Shown: one piece after another, positions 46,971 to 59,394 of the stretch | How positions within the stretch are numbered: the stretch's first letter is position 1 | Layout: every line of letters begins with the position of its first letter | Assembly: GCA_023653785.1 (NCBI GenBank) | Contig: JAMKCH010002956.1 | Span: 1 to 64,000 of the forward strand | Source of the DNA: Ophioderma brevispina | Lineage: Eukaryota > Echinodermata > Ophiuroidea > Amphilepidida > Ophiodermatidae | DNA length: 64,000 nucleotides | Reading direction: 5' to 3' | Translations under genes and position numbers: made by a program | The notes under the pieces: model-generated | Databases searched by the model: none | Told to the model about the DNA's origin: nothing | The model's input: only the letters and a program-made list of their open reading frames with translations

Positions 46971-48105
46971 ATGAAAATATGTTCTGTAAATTGTAGGGGA
47001 TTGAATGATAAAGTTAAGAGACGTGACGTTTTGAATTATCTAAGAAAAAAGAAATTGTCCATTTATTGTTTACAAGATGTACATTGGGATAATAAATTGG
47101 AAAAAATAATAAGGTCTGAATGGGGTTATGAGATATATATGGCGGGAAATACTACAAATTCTAGGGGTGTGGCAGTGTTAATGAATAATAACTTTGATTT
47201 TAAGGTGCGTAATGTACAGCGTGATAACTTTGGTAACTGGATTGTTCTTGATATTTCTTTGCTATCTATGGACATCACTCTATGTTGCGTGTACGGTCCA
47301 ATGATGACCAACCAACTTTTTATGATTATTTGAAAGCGGTTATAGAAAATATTGGAAATCCATACTGCATCATGTGCGGTGACTTTAATTTAGTTCAGAA
47401 TCAAGATATGGATACATTTAATTATTTAAATATTAACAACCCTAAAGCAAGGAAAGTGGTTTTAAAAATGAAAGAAGATTTGGAATTATGTGATCCATGG
47501 AGGGTCTTGAATCCAAATACAAAACGTTTCACTTGGCGAAAAAATAATCCAATAAAGCAAGCTAGGTTGGACTTCTTCTTGATTTCCTCTGAGGTGCTTA
47601 ATCTGATAAATTTTGCTGATATAACCTCCGGTTACAGAACTGACCATTCTACAGCAATCATTGGTTTAAGGTGATAATATAAAGAGAGGTCGGGGATCTT
47701 GGAAGATAAATATAATGATTTGCTTAAAGAAGAGGAATATGTAAATATTGTTAAAGAAACAGTTACTAAGGTGAAGAGAATATATGCGGCTTCTCCATAT
47801 GACAGAGAAAATATAAATAATGTTTCCCCATCTGAGCTAATTTTGACTATTGATGATCAACTTTTCTTTGAAACATTATTGTTAGAAATAAGAGGAGCTA
47901 CTCTGGCTTTTTCCTCTAAAAGAAAGAAAGACCTGGATCAAACAGAAGAAATACTTAATAATTTGATACCAAATTTGGAGAAGATTTGTGAAGAATAGCT
48001 TTGAATGAAGATCAAAATCTTGAACTTGTAATGAAGGAACTGAATAATGCCAAACAGGAGCTTGAAGATTTGCGTGCTAGGAAAATTAAAATTAATAAGT
48101 CATAA
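46971..48105 (+). mobile_element. L1/Tx1-like LINE ORF2 fragment: AP endonuclease, RT missing
   Basis: The first frame (46971-47333) begins MKICSVNCRGLNDKVKRRDV and carries IYCLQDVHW, SRGVAVLMNN and CVYGP. The frame shifts at about 47290 into the next (to 47674) with CIMCGDFNLVQN, FTWRKNN, ARLDFFLIS and SGYRTDHS. These are the N-x-RG, Q-E/D, YGP, GDFN, RLD and SDH-type blocks of exonuclease-endonuclease-phosphatase domains in L1/Tx1 LINEs; the usual LQET Glu is Asp here (LQDV) and SDH is TDH. A further frame (47699-47998) and its extension to 48105 encode a Glu/Lys-rich linker. The reverse transcriptase that should follow is absent, so the copy is truncated or rearranged at its 3' side as well as frameshifted. 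Confidence 0.85.
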
Positions 48106-48410
48106 ATGTAATTAAATTTAGGCATTTTTTTTGGTGACAAAAAATAAATTTTTTGTATAAGCAATAGAAAAACAATCAGTGTAAAAAAAACCTAGAATGG
48201 CGGCCATTATTGATTATGCAAATTAAGTACAATTATGCCAAGAATAAATGGTGTCTATATAAGACATACAATATAATATTTTAATTAAAATTGATTTAGG
48301 CATTTTGGGGACCAAAATAGGATTTTAGTAATAAACAAAAATCCTTTTGAATCTAAGGATTGGCAGCCATTTTGATGTAGGCACATTAGTCATATGCCAC
48401 CACTTGGATT
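48106..48410 (+). repeat. Two diverged tandem units with ATGGCGGCCAT
   Basis: ATTTAGGCATTTTTT..GGTGACAAAA and AATGGCGGCCATTATTG recur as ATTTAGGCATTTTGGGGACC and TTGGCAGCCATTTTGATG about 185 bp later. Confidence 0.5.
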
Positions 48411-48564
48411 CTCTGGACTTTCAGTATTGCAGTTGGGGACTGTAGAAATGCTTAAGGTGAAAAGAAATTCTATTGCCAATTTTTTCCAGGCTTCACCTCT
48501 AGAATTACGTATTTTCTCAGCCTAAAGCGCGTGGACTTTGGTTTTTATTTCGGATCATTTCCTA

Positions 48565-48945
48565 CACACGCGCAGGCGCGTAGCGCCAGGAATTATGTGG
48601 GTGGTGCGGACGGGGGTGCGGATTTTTGCCAGAAGTGAAGGTGACTCGCAGCGTTGAGGAAAACAGTACAATAACACCAACCTTGCGTAATGCAATAGTA
48701 TTAACAGCTCAGTATTCAGTAATATACATGCTCCACAAGAAACCTTGAAAAAACGAATTTTAGAGAGGCGGCCAAACTTAACATTACAAAGCGGACCTCA
48801 ACATCATAAAGCAGGGGGCCTTCAACATCCTAAAGCGGACCTTCAAACATCATAAAGCGGACCTTTGTCATTGGGGGAGGGGGGATTGCGGCGCACCCCC
48901 CCCCCCCCCCCCACCCCCCCCTCCTGGCTACGCCCTGCACACGCC
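48565..48945. mobile_element. hAT-like MITE with 8-bp target duplication
   Basis: The element proper is 48573-48937 (365 bp). The left end is CAGGCGCGTAGCGCCAGGA; the complement of the right end is CAGGGCGTAGCCAGGAG. Flanking 8-mers are CACACGCG (48565-48572) and CACACGCC (48938-48945), a 7 of 8 match. The CAG-start ends and 8-bp duplication are hAT hallmarks. It contains three TAAAGCGGACCTT-like repeats (about 48790-48866) and a C17 run (48896-48912). No transposase. Confidence 0.65.
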
Positions 48946-51900
48946 GGGAAAAGCTGCGCAAAATGAAGTCGCCGCAGGAAACTGAGAGAAGCTGAGGGAA
49001 AGCCCTGGCGAAAGCTGTACCCCGGCCAACCGATATGAGCCTAGGCACTTAAAGTGTTAAAGTTACGGCTCAAACATGTCTTCAAATTTACCATTCCCAG
49101 GGGGTTTCTTACCTTGTCAGAACCTCACAAGATAATCAAAAACCCATTTCTCACAGAACCCAGACTCAAGTGACTAACTCGATTTTGGTCACCAGAGTAA
49201 AGCGGCATTGCGTCAACATTCAATTTTGTTTACAATGCCATTCGGCCATCAACCATCAAGAACATCACCACCAATCTGCCTTTAAATGAATGTAAAGACA
49301 TCTTGCTGGTAATAACGCTGAGCCAAAAAAGGGATGAGTTACAGTTTAGCCCCTCCAAGGAGTTTTCTTTTTCTTCCATTTTATCGGTTTTGTTTTTTAA
49401 TTCCTGGCATGTCATTCACAGCCTTTGCTTTCGTTTATTGGGGACCCCATTGAAATAAACCTATGCTGGTTTTGAAAGATTAGTGCAGCGTGTTTTCTTC
49501 CAATAAGCAAAAAAAATGTTTGTTTGTAGTATTGGAGGAACCCGCCCGACCTTAAAATTCGGCCCGACCATGACTTTTCAAAAAGTAAGGGAAAACAAAG
49601 AAAAAAAAAAAGGACAAAAAAAATCAAAAAAGTTTTTGCAGACATACGATGTAGGTGCTCCTATATAAAAAGGATAAACGAATCAAAAATTGCGAACGCA
49701 GATGCAAAATGGTAGCCTCACGGTACGCGTTTCCGTTGAAGGGAAAAAAGTGTGGTTTGAGTTCTGTTGATGTTCTTGAGGACGTGTAATGAAACAGGCT
49801 CAATTCCAGTGTTGCAGATGTTGCTCAAAATATCATAGACGAGGAAAATATGGGCAGTTTCTCATTGACAGTGTAAAGGGATTTAGGGGTATAAGTCTAT
49901 CGGAACATATATAATTGAAAATCCCTAAATATGACGTTGCCAGATGGTCTGCTCATGGTCATTGGAGGATCCTTGCGAAGGAAAACACAATTTTCACGCA
50001 TAACTTTGAAGCAGAGACGATTTAAGGAAGCCGCCAAGTTGATTTTTTACGCTATCGTTTTGCCACAAGCCATGTGGAGTCTGTCACCGAATTGAAAAGA
50101 TGATCGGTGGTAGTCAAGTTCTGGCCTAGGTATTGAAAGACTATCTCGTTACTTTTAACATGAAAAATTAAAAACACAGCTTAATTTACGTTCTTTTTTC
50201 CTTAAAAATGTATAAATTATCAAAAATGCATACATTTATGCCTAATTTTTATAAAATGAGCCTGGGATTCTTGAGAAATTAGTTTTTAAACATAAATTAG
50301 GAAAACCTGATCAAAACAAAGAAGCGCTACTCGGTACTTGAAAAGTACGTAGTTGCTGAAACCGCGCATTACTGGGTTTCGAACACTGATCTCTCTACAA
50401 TGGATTGGAAACCCTGGGCTTCGTAAGTGAAGCACTGATAGCCCTGTTGGTCATCCCAAAATAGCCCAAGCAGGTGGTTAGATGCCGGGTAATTTATACA
50501 AAATTGTTCCCATTGAAAGGTGGATAAGGCGATTTCATAACAGACTACGAATCAAGCAATTCAGTGAGGTCATTGTATTTGCGCGTATGGGATGGCATGC
50601 CTTAAAACGTGCCCGGGATACAACTTCTGTTACACAGGTGTCTCTGGAATGGTATTGTGTTCGTAGACCAAGATGCCCGCCGTTGCTCCATTCATCTAAT
50701 ATTACCATTATGTTGTGCGCCAATCATTGTATAGGATCAGTGGTACAGTGCGATGCGATAAAACTAAAATTTACGCGACCCCCTTTTAAAATGTCCACGT
50801 TTTCATGGATTGTTCTGTGTAGGCCAACTAAACTTTTGTGAATGCACCAAAAATGATATCTAAAACACCCAGCTTAACATTTGTAACTACGCTTGGGTGG
50901 TGATTCGGCGCGCAGTGCGTGCTTTTCTCTTCGATCTTCGGAGAGGTCCGCAAAATTTTACCACTTATTGGTTTGATGGCAAAAGGTATAATAAAATCAA
51001 TATGAAACTCTTTTTGGACCCAATCTTCACAGCCGGAAGGGGGGGATTCCCACCCCCCCCCCCCAAGTATTCGGAACGGATTGATGAACTATCATATGTG
51101 TGGTACCATTGGATAGCTATGACCCTCCCGACAGTCCATTCCATTGATATCAAAAAAATACAAAATTACCTTGTATAAAGTCATAGTGACGTCAAACACG
51201 ACGTCATGCAAAAAGTGACAAATCTAAAAAAATCGCAAATTCATGTTTTTTTTTCAATTTTTGTCAAGCAAAAGTTGGATTTTTTGCGCCATGATGTGTG
51301 TCAAAGTATGGCGCATACACGCGTTATACAAATTAAATCAAATAAATAGAAAAACATAAGTGTAACTGTATCCTTAGCCACAAAACTGGATTTCTGCTGT
51401 TCAGCGTAATTTCAATGGGAAATGGCTTTTCTTAGCACGCAGTGCGCGATTACGTAACGCCGCGTCATAACCGTAGGTCCGATTTTGTTCAAAATGGTCT
51501 TAAATCGAGCGCAAGGCTTCAAAGAAAAAAGTCATGTAGATTCGGCGTGAAAAAATAACAAATAGGTGAGATACGACAAAAATGTCGAGGGGTCGGATTC
51601 CGCCTCCCCCCGGACCTTTTTAGGATTAAGTGAAAAAAAATTTTGACACTTTTTTGTGTGCCAGAGTGACCAATTATTGGTCGTTATGAGGTAGAGAAGT
51701 GTGAAACTTCTTTTTCCGAATCGGAAATAAATCAGGAATCTTTAGCAAACCGCAAGCGATGTGATTGGTTGTCCACTGTTTATCCCAAATCTTGCGATCG
51801 TGATTGGCCACCCGACTGTATAATTGTTCATGTGATCTAAGACCGCGAACACCACGGTTCATGTGTTTGAAAGGAAAAACTTATGGCACTTGTTTAATGC

Positions 51901-54350
51901 AAGCAATGCAGCTGCATTCTCATGTTTTTATGCACAATATGTATATACTGTGTTCAATTCACTCTTTTGCATTGAGTAGTTCATGAATAAAAATGATACA
52001 CACTTCCCAAATTTCTTTTGGTGTCAAATTTCCCGATTGATTTTGAACAACCCAAATGTCTTAAAGTTTGACATAGAAATCTTTTCAAGTTGACACGGAA
52101 ATTATTCAGTTTGAGATGCTTGTCTATTCCGATTCTTTTTTAACACAAAAAAAAATGTTCATTTTTACTCCGATTTTGAGTGATTTCTAACATTTTTCTG
52201 TGTCATTTTATTTGATACATTTTCCGTGTCGTTTTGGCCAATAATTTGTGGTTCCCGGCGGACTAATTAGCCTTGTAAAATTTGACAATTTTTTTGTCAA
52301 ATTTAAATCTAGAATCTATAATAAGAGTGTATCTCGTTAATCTCTTCTAGGTTGTATGGGAACATTATGAGAACTTTATTATGTTATGATAAATATTAGC
52401 AATCCATTATTCAGTTTATCATTTAACCACTTTTACGATTGCACAAAGAAAATTCAAGGTTTAAAAATAGTGGGATTACTTTTTAATGCTACATTTGTAA
52501 ATTTTGCCCCTTAAATGCGTATTATATTTTATAATGCGTTATTCATTTTGGGATTTGAGCATCATATCAGTAGATAGGTAATCCAAAGTTGTTTAATAGT
52601 ACAATTTCCAGTTGAAAGGCGTCTTTGAACTGGAAACATTTTTTTTTTAAATCAAGGAGTGCCCCTTTAAAGAAAAATACCTCCTTAATTTAATGTCTTT
52701 TGGGACTCATTTTGCACCACTGTAGAACTCTAAAATATTATGAATAAGGAATACAATTTTACCACTCATTAATTTCTTATTAAGCTTTGAAAGCACTTCG
52801 ACCCCCAAAATTTGTTTTCGCGCTGGCCGCTTTACGCGTGGGATTTTTGTGCCATTTTTTGTAATTGTCTAACTTTTAAATGCGCTTCTTTTCATACCAA
52901 AATAATTAAAATCGGCCAAGCCGTTAATGAGTTAATTAGTGGGGGTCCCATGGAAAACCATTGGGCACTAACGGAAGTCATTTGAGAATATTTTTAAAAA
53001 TCAAAGAACCAAAGCGATCTTTTTTATTTTGCTGATATAAGTTCACACATACATGAAAGTAAACAATTATTAGTAACATTAAACACAGTTAACCCTTTAT
53101 GTGCTGAAAACAAACAATTTCATCGTGGACGTTGCTAAACCGTTACTGTACAACTCTATGGGAAAATGATGTGTATTTTGCAACACCCGTAAAAAATACA
53201 GGATTCCCTAAAACTGCTGGTTTTGTGTTAAATATTATGTAAATTGGGTCTTCTTGAATAGATATCAACATAAAATCAGTTTTCAAAATGTTTGATGTAA
53301 GCGCAAGACTCATTTAAATTTTCCGTCTTTTTGCTAATTTTTGCGTGTTTTGAAAACAATGTTTTGGAGTTTGGAGTTCTCACATCAATACGGATTTAAA
53401 AAATCAGATATTTTCGTCAAGATCTCGCTTTACGTGTTAAACCAATGGCGACGTCTAAAGTTGGGATTTCTTGGCCGCCCTCCCCTAGAAGAAATCGCTG
53501 ATAGTGGCTTTAAAACTCATTTTTAAAACAAAATACACGCCAGCAAACCTTTTAACGTGGCTTCATTCGTTTTTATGAAATTAAGTTGCCGTTATTACAA
53601 GGGGAAGAAGAACATTTCAGACAATGTATTGCAGTCCAAATGTTCATATGTTCGTGACTTGTGATAATGAAATCATAAACAATAGTTGATTGAGCAACCC
53701 AAGAATTCAATAATTGCATAATTTGCGCAACAATTACACATCTGGAAAACAACATTTAATCACAAATGAGTTTTGAATATGACCTGGAAGCGTGGAATCA
53801 TGCGCTTGTCAGGAGACTATTTTTCATTTGTTATGTAAACATGAACAATACACAAGGTGGTGGATTTGAACCCTGACAGGTCATTACATGTATTTATTTA
53901 TACGAAGCCGACTAATTTCCACATGTATTTACTTCCATCGAGCTGCCATCCGCAAGCCTACACAAAACATGTCCCGTAAGTCAGGACTCTTCGTCTTAAA
54001 AAAATTGTTCGGAGACGATCAGGAGAGTCGGTGAACTGGCCAAGTAGTTTAAAAGACGCGGGTACAGCATAATGAAGTTCAAGAGAGTATTGAAAAGGGC
54101 TTGCGATGAGGGTGTCTAGAGAAGAATGCAATAGCTACTTCCCATCAAAATCCTTTAGTCATGAATAATCATAGATTTTCCATAAATACTTCCGTTATCA
54201 GCGTGACAAATATGTTGCCTGTCCATTTTTCGTCGCCTCAACACACTTTGGCAGATTTCACCGTAACTGTGGTTTGAAAATCTGTGATATCTAATTATGG
54301 CGCTTGTATTTTTCAACGTTCACTGTGTGGAACAACGCAATAATATGTGT
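48946..54350. other. No gene recognised
   Basis: AT-rich sequence with scattered frames of 60-120 codons on both strands (largest 50482-50841 plus), without known domains or consistent splice context. A weak tRNA-like string sits at about 50350-50450 on the minus strand (GTTCGAAACCC B-box form). C12 at 51053-51064 and a TGACGTCA at 51187-51194 are visible. 52000-53500 is especially AT-rich. Confidence 0.45.
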
Positions 54351-54360
54351 GTATTGATTT

Positions 54361-54620
54361 TACAGGGTTTTCCGCCTGAATGAGCGGGAAATCCTAAGTT
54401 TGCAATATTGTTGTCGTCAGCGTGTTCGTGTCGCAGTACTCTTTTAGTGCCATTGAAAACCCCAGAAACGGCAACTTTTGTTTTTTTTTGCACTTTTTTT
54501 TATCAAAGAAAAGAACAAGCCGGCAACAATGTATATCTGTAAACTTTCAAAATTATCGGACTTACGCAAAATACTGATCGGCAAACATGCCGAGATACTT
54601 TTGTATATATTTTGACTATA
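54361..54620. repeat. Foldback repeat family member 2
   Basis: GGGTTTTCCGCCTGAATGAG, CATTGAAAACCCC, GGCAACTTTTG, then CTGATCGGCAAACATGCCGA and GATACTTTTGT: the same strings as 34185-34585, with the AAGTATCTCGGCA end inverted. Confidence 0.6.
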
Positions 54621-54869
54621 TAGTGATATCTGAGTTCTGTGATGGCACGTGTGAAAAAAAAAGTCATGACAAAGACATTAATACTAGTGATTTGAGACGG
54701 CTGTTTATGACTTCAAGATCGTTGCAATCCAGTAGAGTGCCGGAATAAACCATCAACGCATAACAATTAATATTTGACGAAAGCGCTATTCCATCTGGAA
54801 CATAGCGCTTGTGACATGACTACATAGGGCATCGCAAAGGCGAGTCTTAAATTTACTAGGAACTGAGAG

Positions 54870-55460
54870 TCTTGTCAGTTTCTTTAGAGTACGATGGACA
54901 TTGTTGCATGACTATAAACCACCAATAGATTGGATATATAATCAGGTGCAAACTTGTTCAGACTTCTAAAGACAGAAACAGTTTGAATTAAATACTGTTC
55001 CTTATAGACAGCCAGTGAAGTTCTTTGAGTATCGGGGTATAACGGTACATTCCGGTTACCGGTATATGATGTTCTTGGATATGTACTAGTATTCGTCGGA
55101 TGTCTTTAAATGGAAATTTGGCGATTTTTGTGCAGTAATATTTGCATCTAACATCATATAAATGTTGCATTGCATCGGGTAAAAACAAAACAGTACAAGT
55201 GTATGTCATCTGCATAGAGATGAAAGTCCACATCATGACCACAAATGATTTTAGCACGAGGGAGTGTGTAGATGACACACTCAGACCCAGAATAGACCCT
55301 TGTGGCAGTCCACAAACAAAATAAACGGGATCAGATGAATTGTTGCCGATGGAAATATGACTTTGTATATCAAACAGGTAGGATTTAAACCATTTACGGT
55401 CCAACGAGAGATTTAGGGCCATCCATATAGTTTGTGTCATATGTAGTGATTTCATATAGA
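54870..55460 (-). mobile_element. CR1/Jockey-like LINE fragment (reverse transcriptase, C-terminal half)
   Basis: On the minus strand: WFKSYLFDIQSHISIG, SSDPVYFVCGLPQGSILG, then in another frame DVDFHLYADDIHLY (YADD at about 55205-55216), and later ILKELHWLSIRNSI, the standard C-terminal LHWLP-type motif. The segment that normally joins QGSILG to the YADD block (the LLFxxYxN part) is missing. Frameshifts and stops make it inactive. Confidence 0.8.
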
Positions 55461-55469
55461 TAAGACCCC

Positions 55470-57000
55470 AATAGATTTCTTACCTTGTATTTGGCAACAA
55501 AAATGCCTTGAAAGTTAAAAAAAATGATTTGCTTAATTTCAATATAAAACATTACATTTTAGCTGATTTTAGTATTTGCTCCTATAGTAAATTAGAAATT
55601 TCCAGTTTTTGTACAAAAGAAATGATTCTAAGCTTGATCATTTCACAGGGGGATAGAAACCTTTACATTAGTGCAAAAAATCAGAATGTTCACATTTTTA
55701 GGGACACCTGTCATCTGAAATCTCTTGTTACTCCTTTAAAGGCATGTCCCTAATTAATAGGGGAGCTAGGGCCACCTCCTTTGCACCCCAGAACAAAACA
55801 AAACCAACTTTTTAGGTTCCTTTTATGACCCTAAAACACAGTCAGGATGTTCGCGAAATAAAAACTTACCATAAGGCAGATATTCAAGTTGGCGTCCAAG
55901 ATGGCAACCAAAATAGGGGTTTCACTAAAAATGCGTTAAAACAAGATACTAAAAACTTAACTGTCAAGCAGATGCAATAGGATGAAAGTCTCAGGAGATA
56001 ATGACTACATCTGTGCCTAAATTATTTCATTCACATCTAGATCTAACAAGAAAAATAACGCTACCTCCCTTTTTTGCGGTGATCCAAAAGGAGCAACAAC
56101 AGTTCCATGGATACCAATTGGGGGTGCTATCAGAAGTTTTCCAAAAAACCTTGACAATCTGGCACCACTGGAAAGCTGACGTTCGCACAACATAGGATAC
56201 GGCTTCCTTTGAACGCGGTGGGTGGCATATTTTAACTGTGTGGCAATATAACAATGTCCGTGCGCTCCAGATGGGAAAGGAATATAAATTTTGTTCTCCG
56301 CATACCGGACCCCGATTTGAAGAATTTTTAGCTCCATAGGTTGTTGAAGTCTATGTGTTCCATTGGTCACTGAATATCTGGGAAAAAAAGATGTGATATA
56401 TTATTGATTTTAAGAAATGTTCCGTTGATTGAGGAAAAGACGTGTTGTACAAGTATGTGTTGTAATAATTTCTAAACAATTTTGTACGCCGGAGGTTTGC
56501 ACCCGCACTTGATGGGACTGCGGAATGTGTTATACAAGGATATTGGTCTACGCCCTCACAGTCTATCAGTAGGTTAAATAAAGCATATAACCTTTACTTG
56601 AGTATATAAGTTTCTCACTATCTTATTAAATTTGAATCACTGCAAAGCGGACCCAAATCCGATTTTGCATTCTCCTTTTTAAAGACAGGCATATCTGTTG
56701 TTCCACAATATGGATGGAATGAAGTGAAATTAGTACTCATGAGAGTATTACAAAATGCCTGTACACCTGGTGTTTTTTTTTGGGGGGGTGGGGTCGGGGT
56801 GGAGGCGGATAGCCTGTATACAATTCCATTTAAATAGGGTCACAGTGATATATGCTGCCCTGTAAAGGGTTTGGTCGTCCAATCAGTATGGTCGGGAATG
56901 ATAAAAAAGGTCATCTGTTTATTATTACCGCAATCCTTCATAACTCAAATAGCTCATAGCTTAAATATAGGGCTTATAGTTTGAGCATAAAAACGCAATA
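55470..57000. other. No gene recognised
   Basis: AT-rich sequence with short unsupported frames on both strands (for example 56017-56370 minus). Contains CAAGATGGCAACC near 55900 and a G-rich patch at about 56772-56805. Confidence 0.45.
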
Positions 57001-57002
57001 CC

Positions 57003-57290
57003 GTATTAGAGGATTGAATAACAACTAGAGTGATATACAAAGGGATGATAACAATTAAACTCGAATCGAGTCACAAAGTAATAACAATATAGGAAAGGAC
57101 CATTTTAAACCAGTGCAATTATATTAAGATGCAGAGATAATACAACAGAATACATGAATAAATAAATTAAATAAAAAAAATAAATATATAGATCAAATAA
57201 AGGCTCAAATAAATTATTAAACATACACTCTCTTTTCACCACACAACTGATACAATTACACTTCAAGCTAAATACAATATCAAAAGCAAA
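57003..57290 (+). repeat. Direct repeat R1, first copy
   Basis: AACAACTAGAGTGATATACA, AAACTCGAATCGAGTCACAA, ATATAGGAAAG, AATAAATATATAGATCAA and AAAGGCTCAAATAA recur in order at 58067-58350. A partial third copy starts at about 60395. Confidence 0.8.
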
Positions 57291-57292
57291 TG

Positions 57293-58052
57293 ACAGGGTG
57301 AGCAAAAAAAACTTGACCCTATTGTGTCCGCCCATTTTGAATATTGGTAATCAACTGAAGCTGGTTTCATTACTTTAATTTATGCAAGATCTTACCATCG
57401 TAGGTATAGCCCGAGGTAAAAGCGTTGAATCAAGTAGTCGGTTTTCTGCTCTGTCCACCGATTCACATTTCAAATTGTACGGCGTTCAGCGAAGGAAATC
57501 AGTGTCCAGAAGAAAAAATCAGGCTATTTTTTTTCACTGCCAGATTTTGATTCGAAAGACTGTAGCTCGGCCTTATCTTAAAACCGATTGGAATGATCTT
57601 TGCAGCAAGCAAAATAAAGATAATGAAAAAGCTTTCTGCAGATACCAATATGTTAGATATTATTATTCTACAAATTCAAAAATGGATGGACACAATCAGG
57701 GCAAGTTTTTTAATGCAAAGATCATTCCCATCGGTAGGTATAGACCGAGTACAGTCGTTTGAATCAAGTTGTCGGTTTTCTGCTCTGTCCACAGATTTCC
57801 ATTGTTCAAAATGTACGGCGTCAGCGAAGGAAATCATGTCCAGAAGAAAATCAGCTTAATTTTTTCATGCAGGATTCTTGATTCGAAGACTGTCGCTAGG
57901 CTATTGCTTAACCGATTGGAATTGATCTTTGCAGAAAAATTAAAGATAATGAATAATCTTTCGCAGATACCACATATGTTAGTATATATATTGTAAAACA
58001 TTCAAAAATTGGCGGACACAATCAGGGTCAAGTTTTGTTTGACTCACCCTGT
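57293..58052. mobile_element. Terminal-inverted-repeat element, non-autonomous, about 760 bp
   Basis: Left end: ACAGGGTGAGCAAAAAAAAC, TTGACCCTATTGTGTCCGCC, CATTTTGAAT. The complement of the right end: ACAGGGTGAGTCAAACAAAA, CTTGACCCTGATTGTGTCCG, CCAATTTTTGAAT. These give terminal inverted repeats of about 55 bp. Inside are two tandem units of about 330 bp (57400-57720 and 57730-58040), each with TCGGTTTTCTGCTCTGTCCA and GCGAAGGAAATCA; unit 1 also ends with a near copy of the right end (ATGGACACAATCAGGGCAAG). Plus-strand open frames over the units are not conserved between them. No transposase was recognised, and the target duplication is unclear. Confidence 0.75.
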
Positions 58053-58066
58053 ATTTAGCTACCGCT

Positions 58067-58350
58067 ATTAGAGTGATTGAATAACAACTAGAGTGATATA
58101 CAAAAGGGATAACAAGTTATTAAACTCGAATCGAGTCACAAAGAATATCCAATATAGGAAAGACCCATTCCATTAAAGCAGTCCAATTATAATAATATTA
58201 GAGATAAACAAAAATGAATAATAAATAAATTAAATTAAATAAATAAACAAATAAATAAATAAATAAATATATAGATCAATCAAAGGCTCAAATAATTTAT
58301 TCAGACATAACCCTTCTCTTTGACACACAACTGATAACTAATTATACTCT
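58067..58350 (+). repeat. Direct repeat R1, second copy
   Basis: Direct repeat of 57003-57290 on the other side of the inverted-repeat element, with a longer AATAAATAAATA tract at about 58218-58265. Confidence 0.8.
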
Positions 58351-59394
58351 GATATGTTCTGACCCCGTACCATTCTTGCGGGGTGATGAAAAAAAATTCA
58401 ATGAGCGAGGGACTTCTGTTACTCATGTTAGTGTGAGCAATGTTAAGGCCTGGAATATACCACTATTAGTCCACTCAATATATGTAAAAAATACTCTAGG
58501 TACACCTGGACAAAATGGCTACAGAAGATTTTATTGCTGTAAATAGCAGTAAAAGAAACTCCCAAACCACATATCAAAAGGTAGAAAAAAAGGGAAAAGC
58601 ATGGGCAAGAACATGCTTAATTTGAATTTGTTCTTACGGGGACGTTATACGCCATATTTAGACAAATGTTATATAGTCATAAAGCATGTTTGGGAGATTT
58701 TCCATTTTTCTGGTAGTGTTTTGAACAGGTTCATGGCTATGCCTGGCAAGGTGTGTAGTAGCACTTGCATTGATATGTTAAAAGTGGAAAGTGATGGTTA
58801 ATTAGTCAAGATGCCCGCAGTTTTCTAGCCAAATTACTTTTGCATTTTAGATGATGTGTCAGACTGCAATCGGGATGGGGAGATCTTTACTTAACATATT
58901 ATTATCAGAGAGTATTTATTCAAACACATTGGGTCAACTAGTGTCGGGGGGGGGGGGGGGGGGCACTCCATATGCGAAGTGATGGGTATGTGCCTCGGGC
59001 AGTTAAAAAAAAGGGTCCCTTCGCGGGTCAGATAAAATGTACCCAAAAATACGGAGGCATTCGGTACACAAGCTGAATAAAAATGGGGTCATCCAGTATA
59101 AAACTTTAGTTTAAGAAGGGGGCCAATGATGTTAAAACCTGAAGTTAAAATAGGAAGTGCCTCTTTTCCAGAGTTCAAATTGGCATGGAATTATAAAATT
59201 GCTGCCATGAAATTATAAAATTGTTAAAAATGTGCACGTAGGCTATGAACATTTTGAATTTGGGTGTTCAAATTCTTTCAAAAAATGGATAATTTTATTC
59301 AAACTTGTGATAAAAGTGGATAGCAGGAAAGAAGAAAATGGGGGTTATTGAGTATGTGAACATTTAAAAAAGGGGGGATTTGGTAATTATCCTG
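58350..59394. other. No gene recognised
   Basis: AT-rich sequence with an 18-base G run at 58946-58963. No domain or exon found. Confidence 0.45.

Noticed and set aside
50350..50450. tRNA gene on the minus strand
   Set aside because: Has a B-box-like GTTCGAAACCC but no convincing cloverleaf or A box; at best a SINE relic.
57382..57996. Plus-strand frames of up to 126 codons
   Set aside because: They span tandem units of a non-autonomous element and the two units do not keep the same frame.
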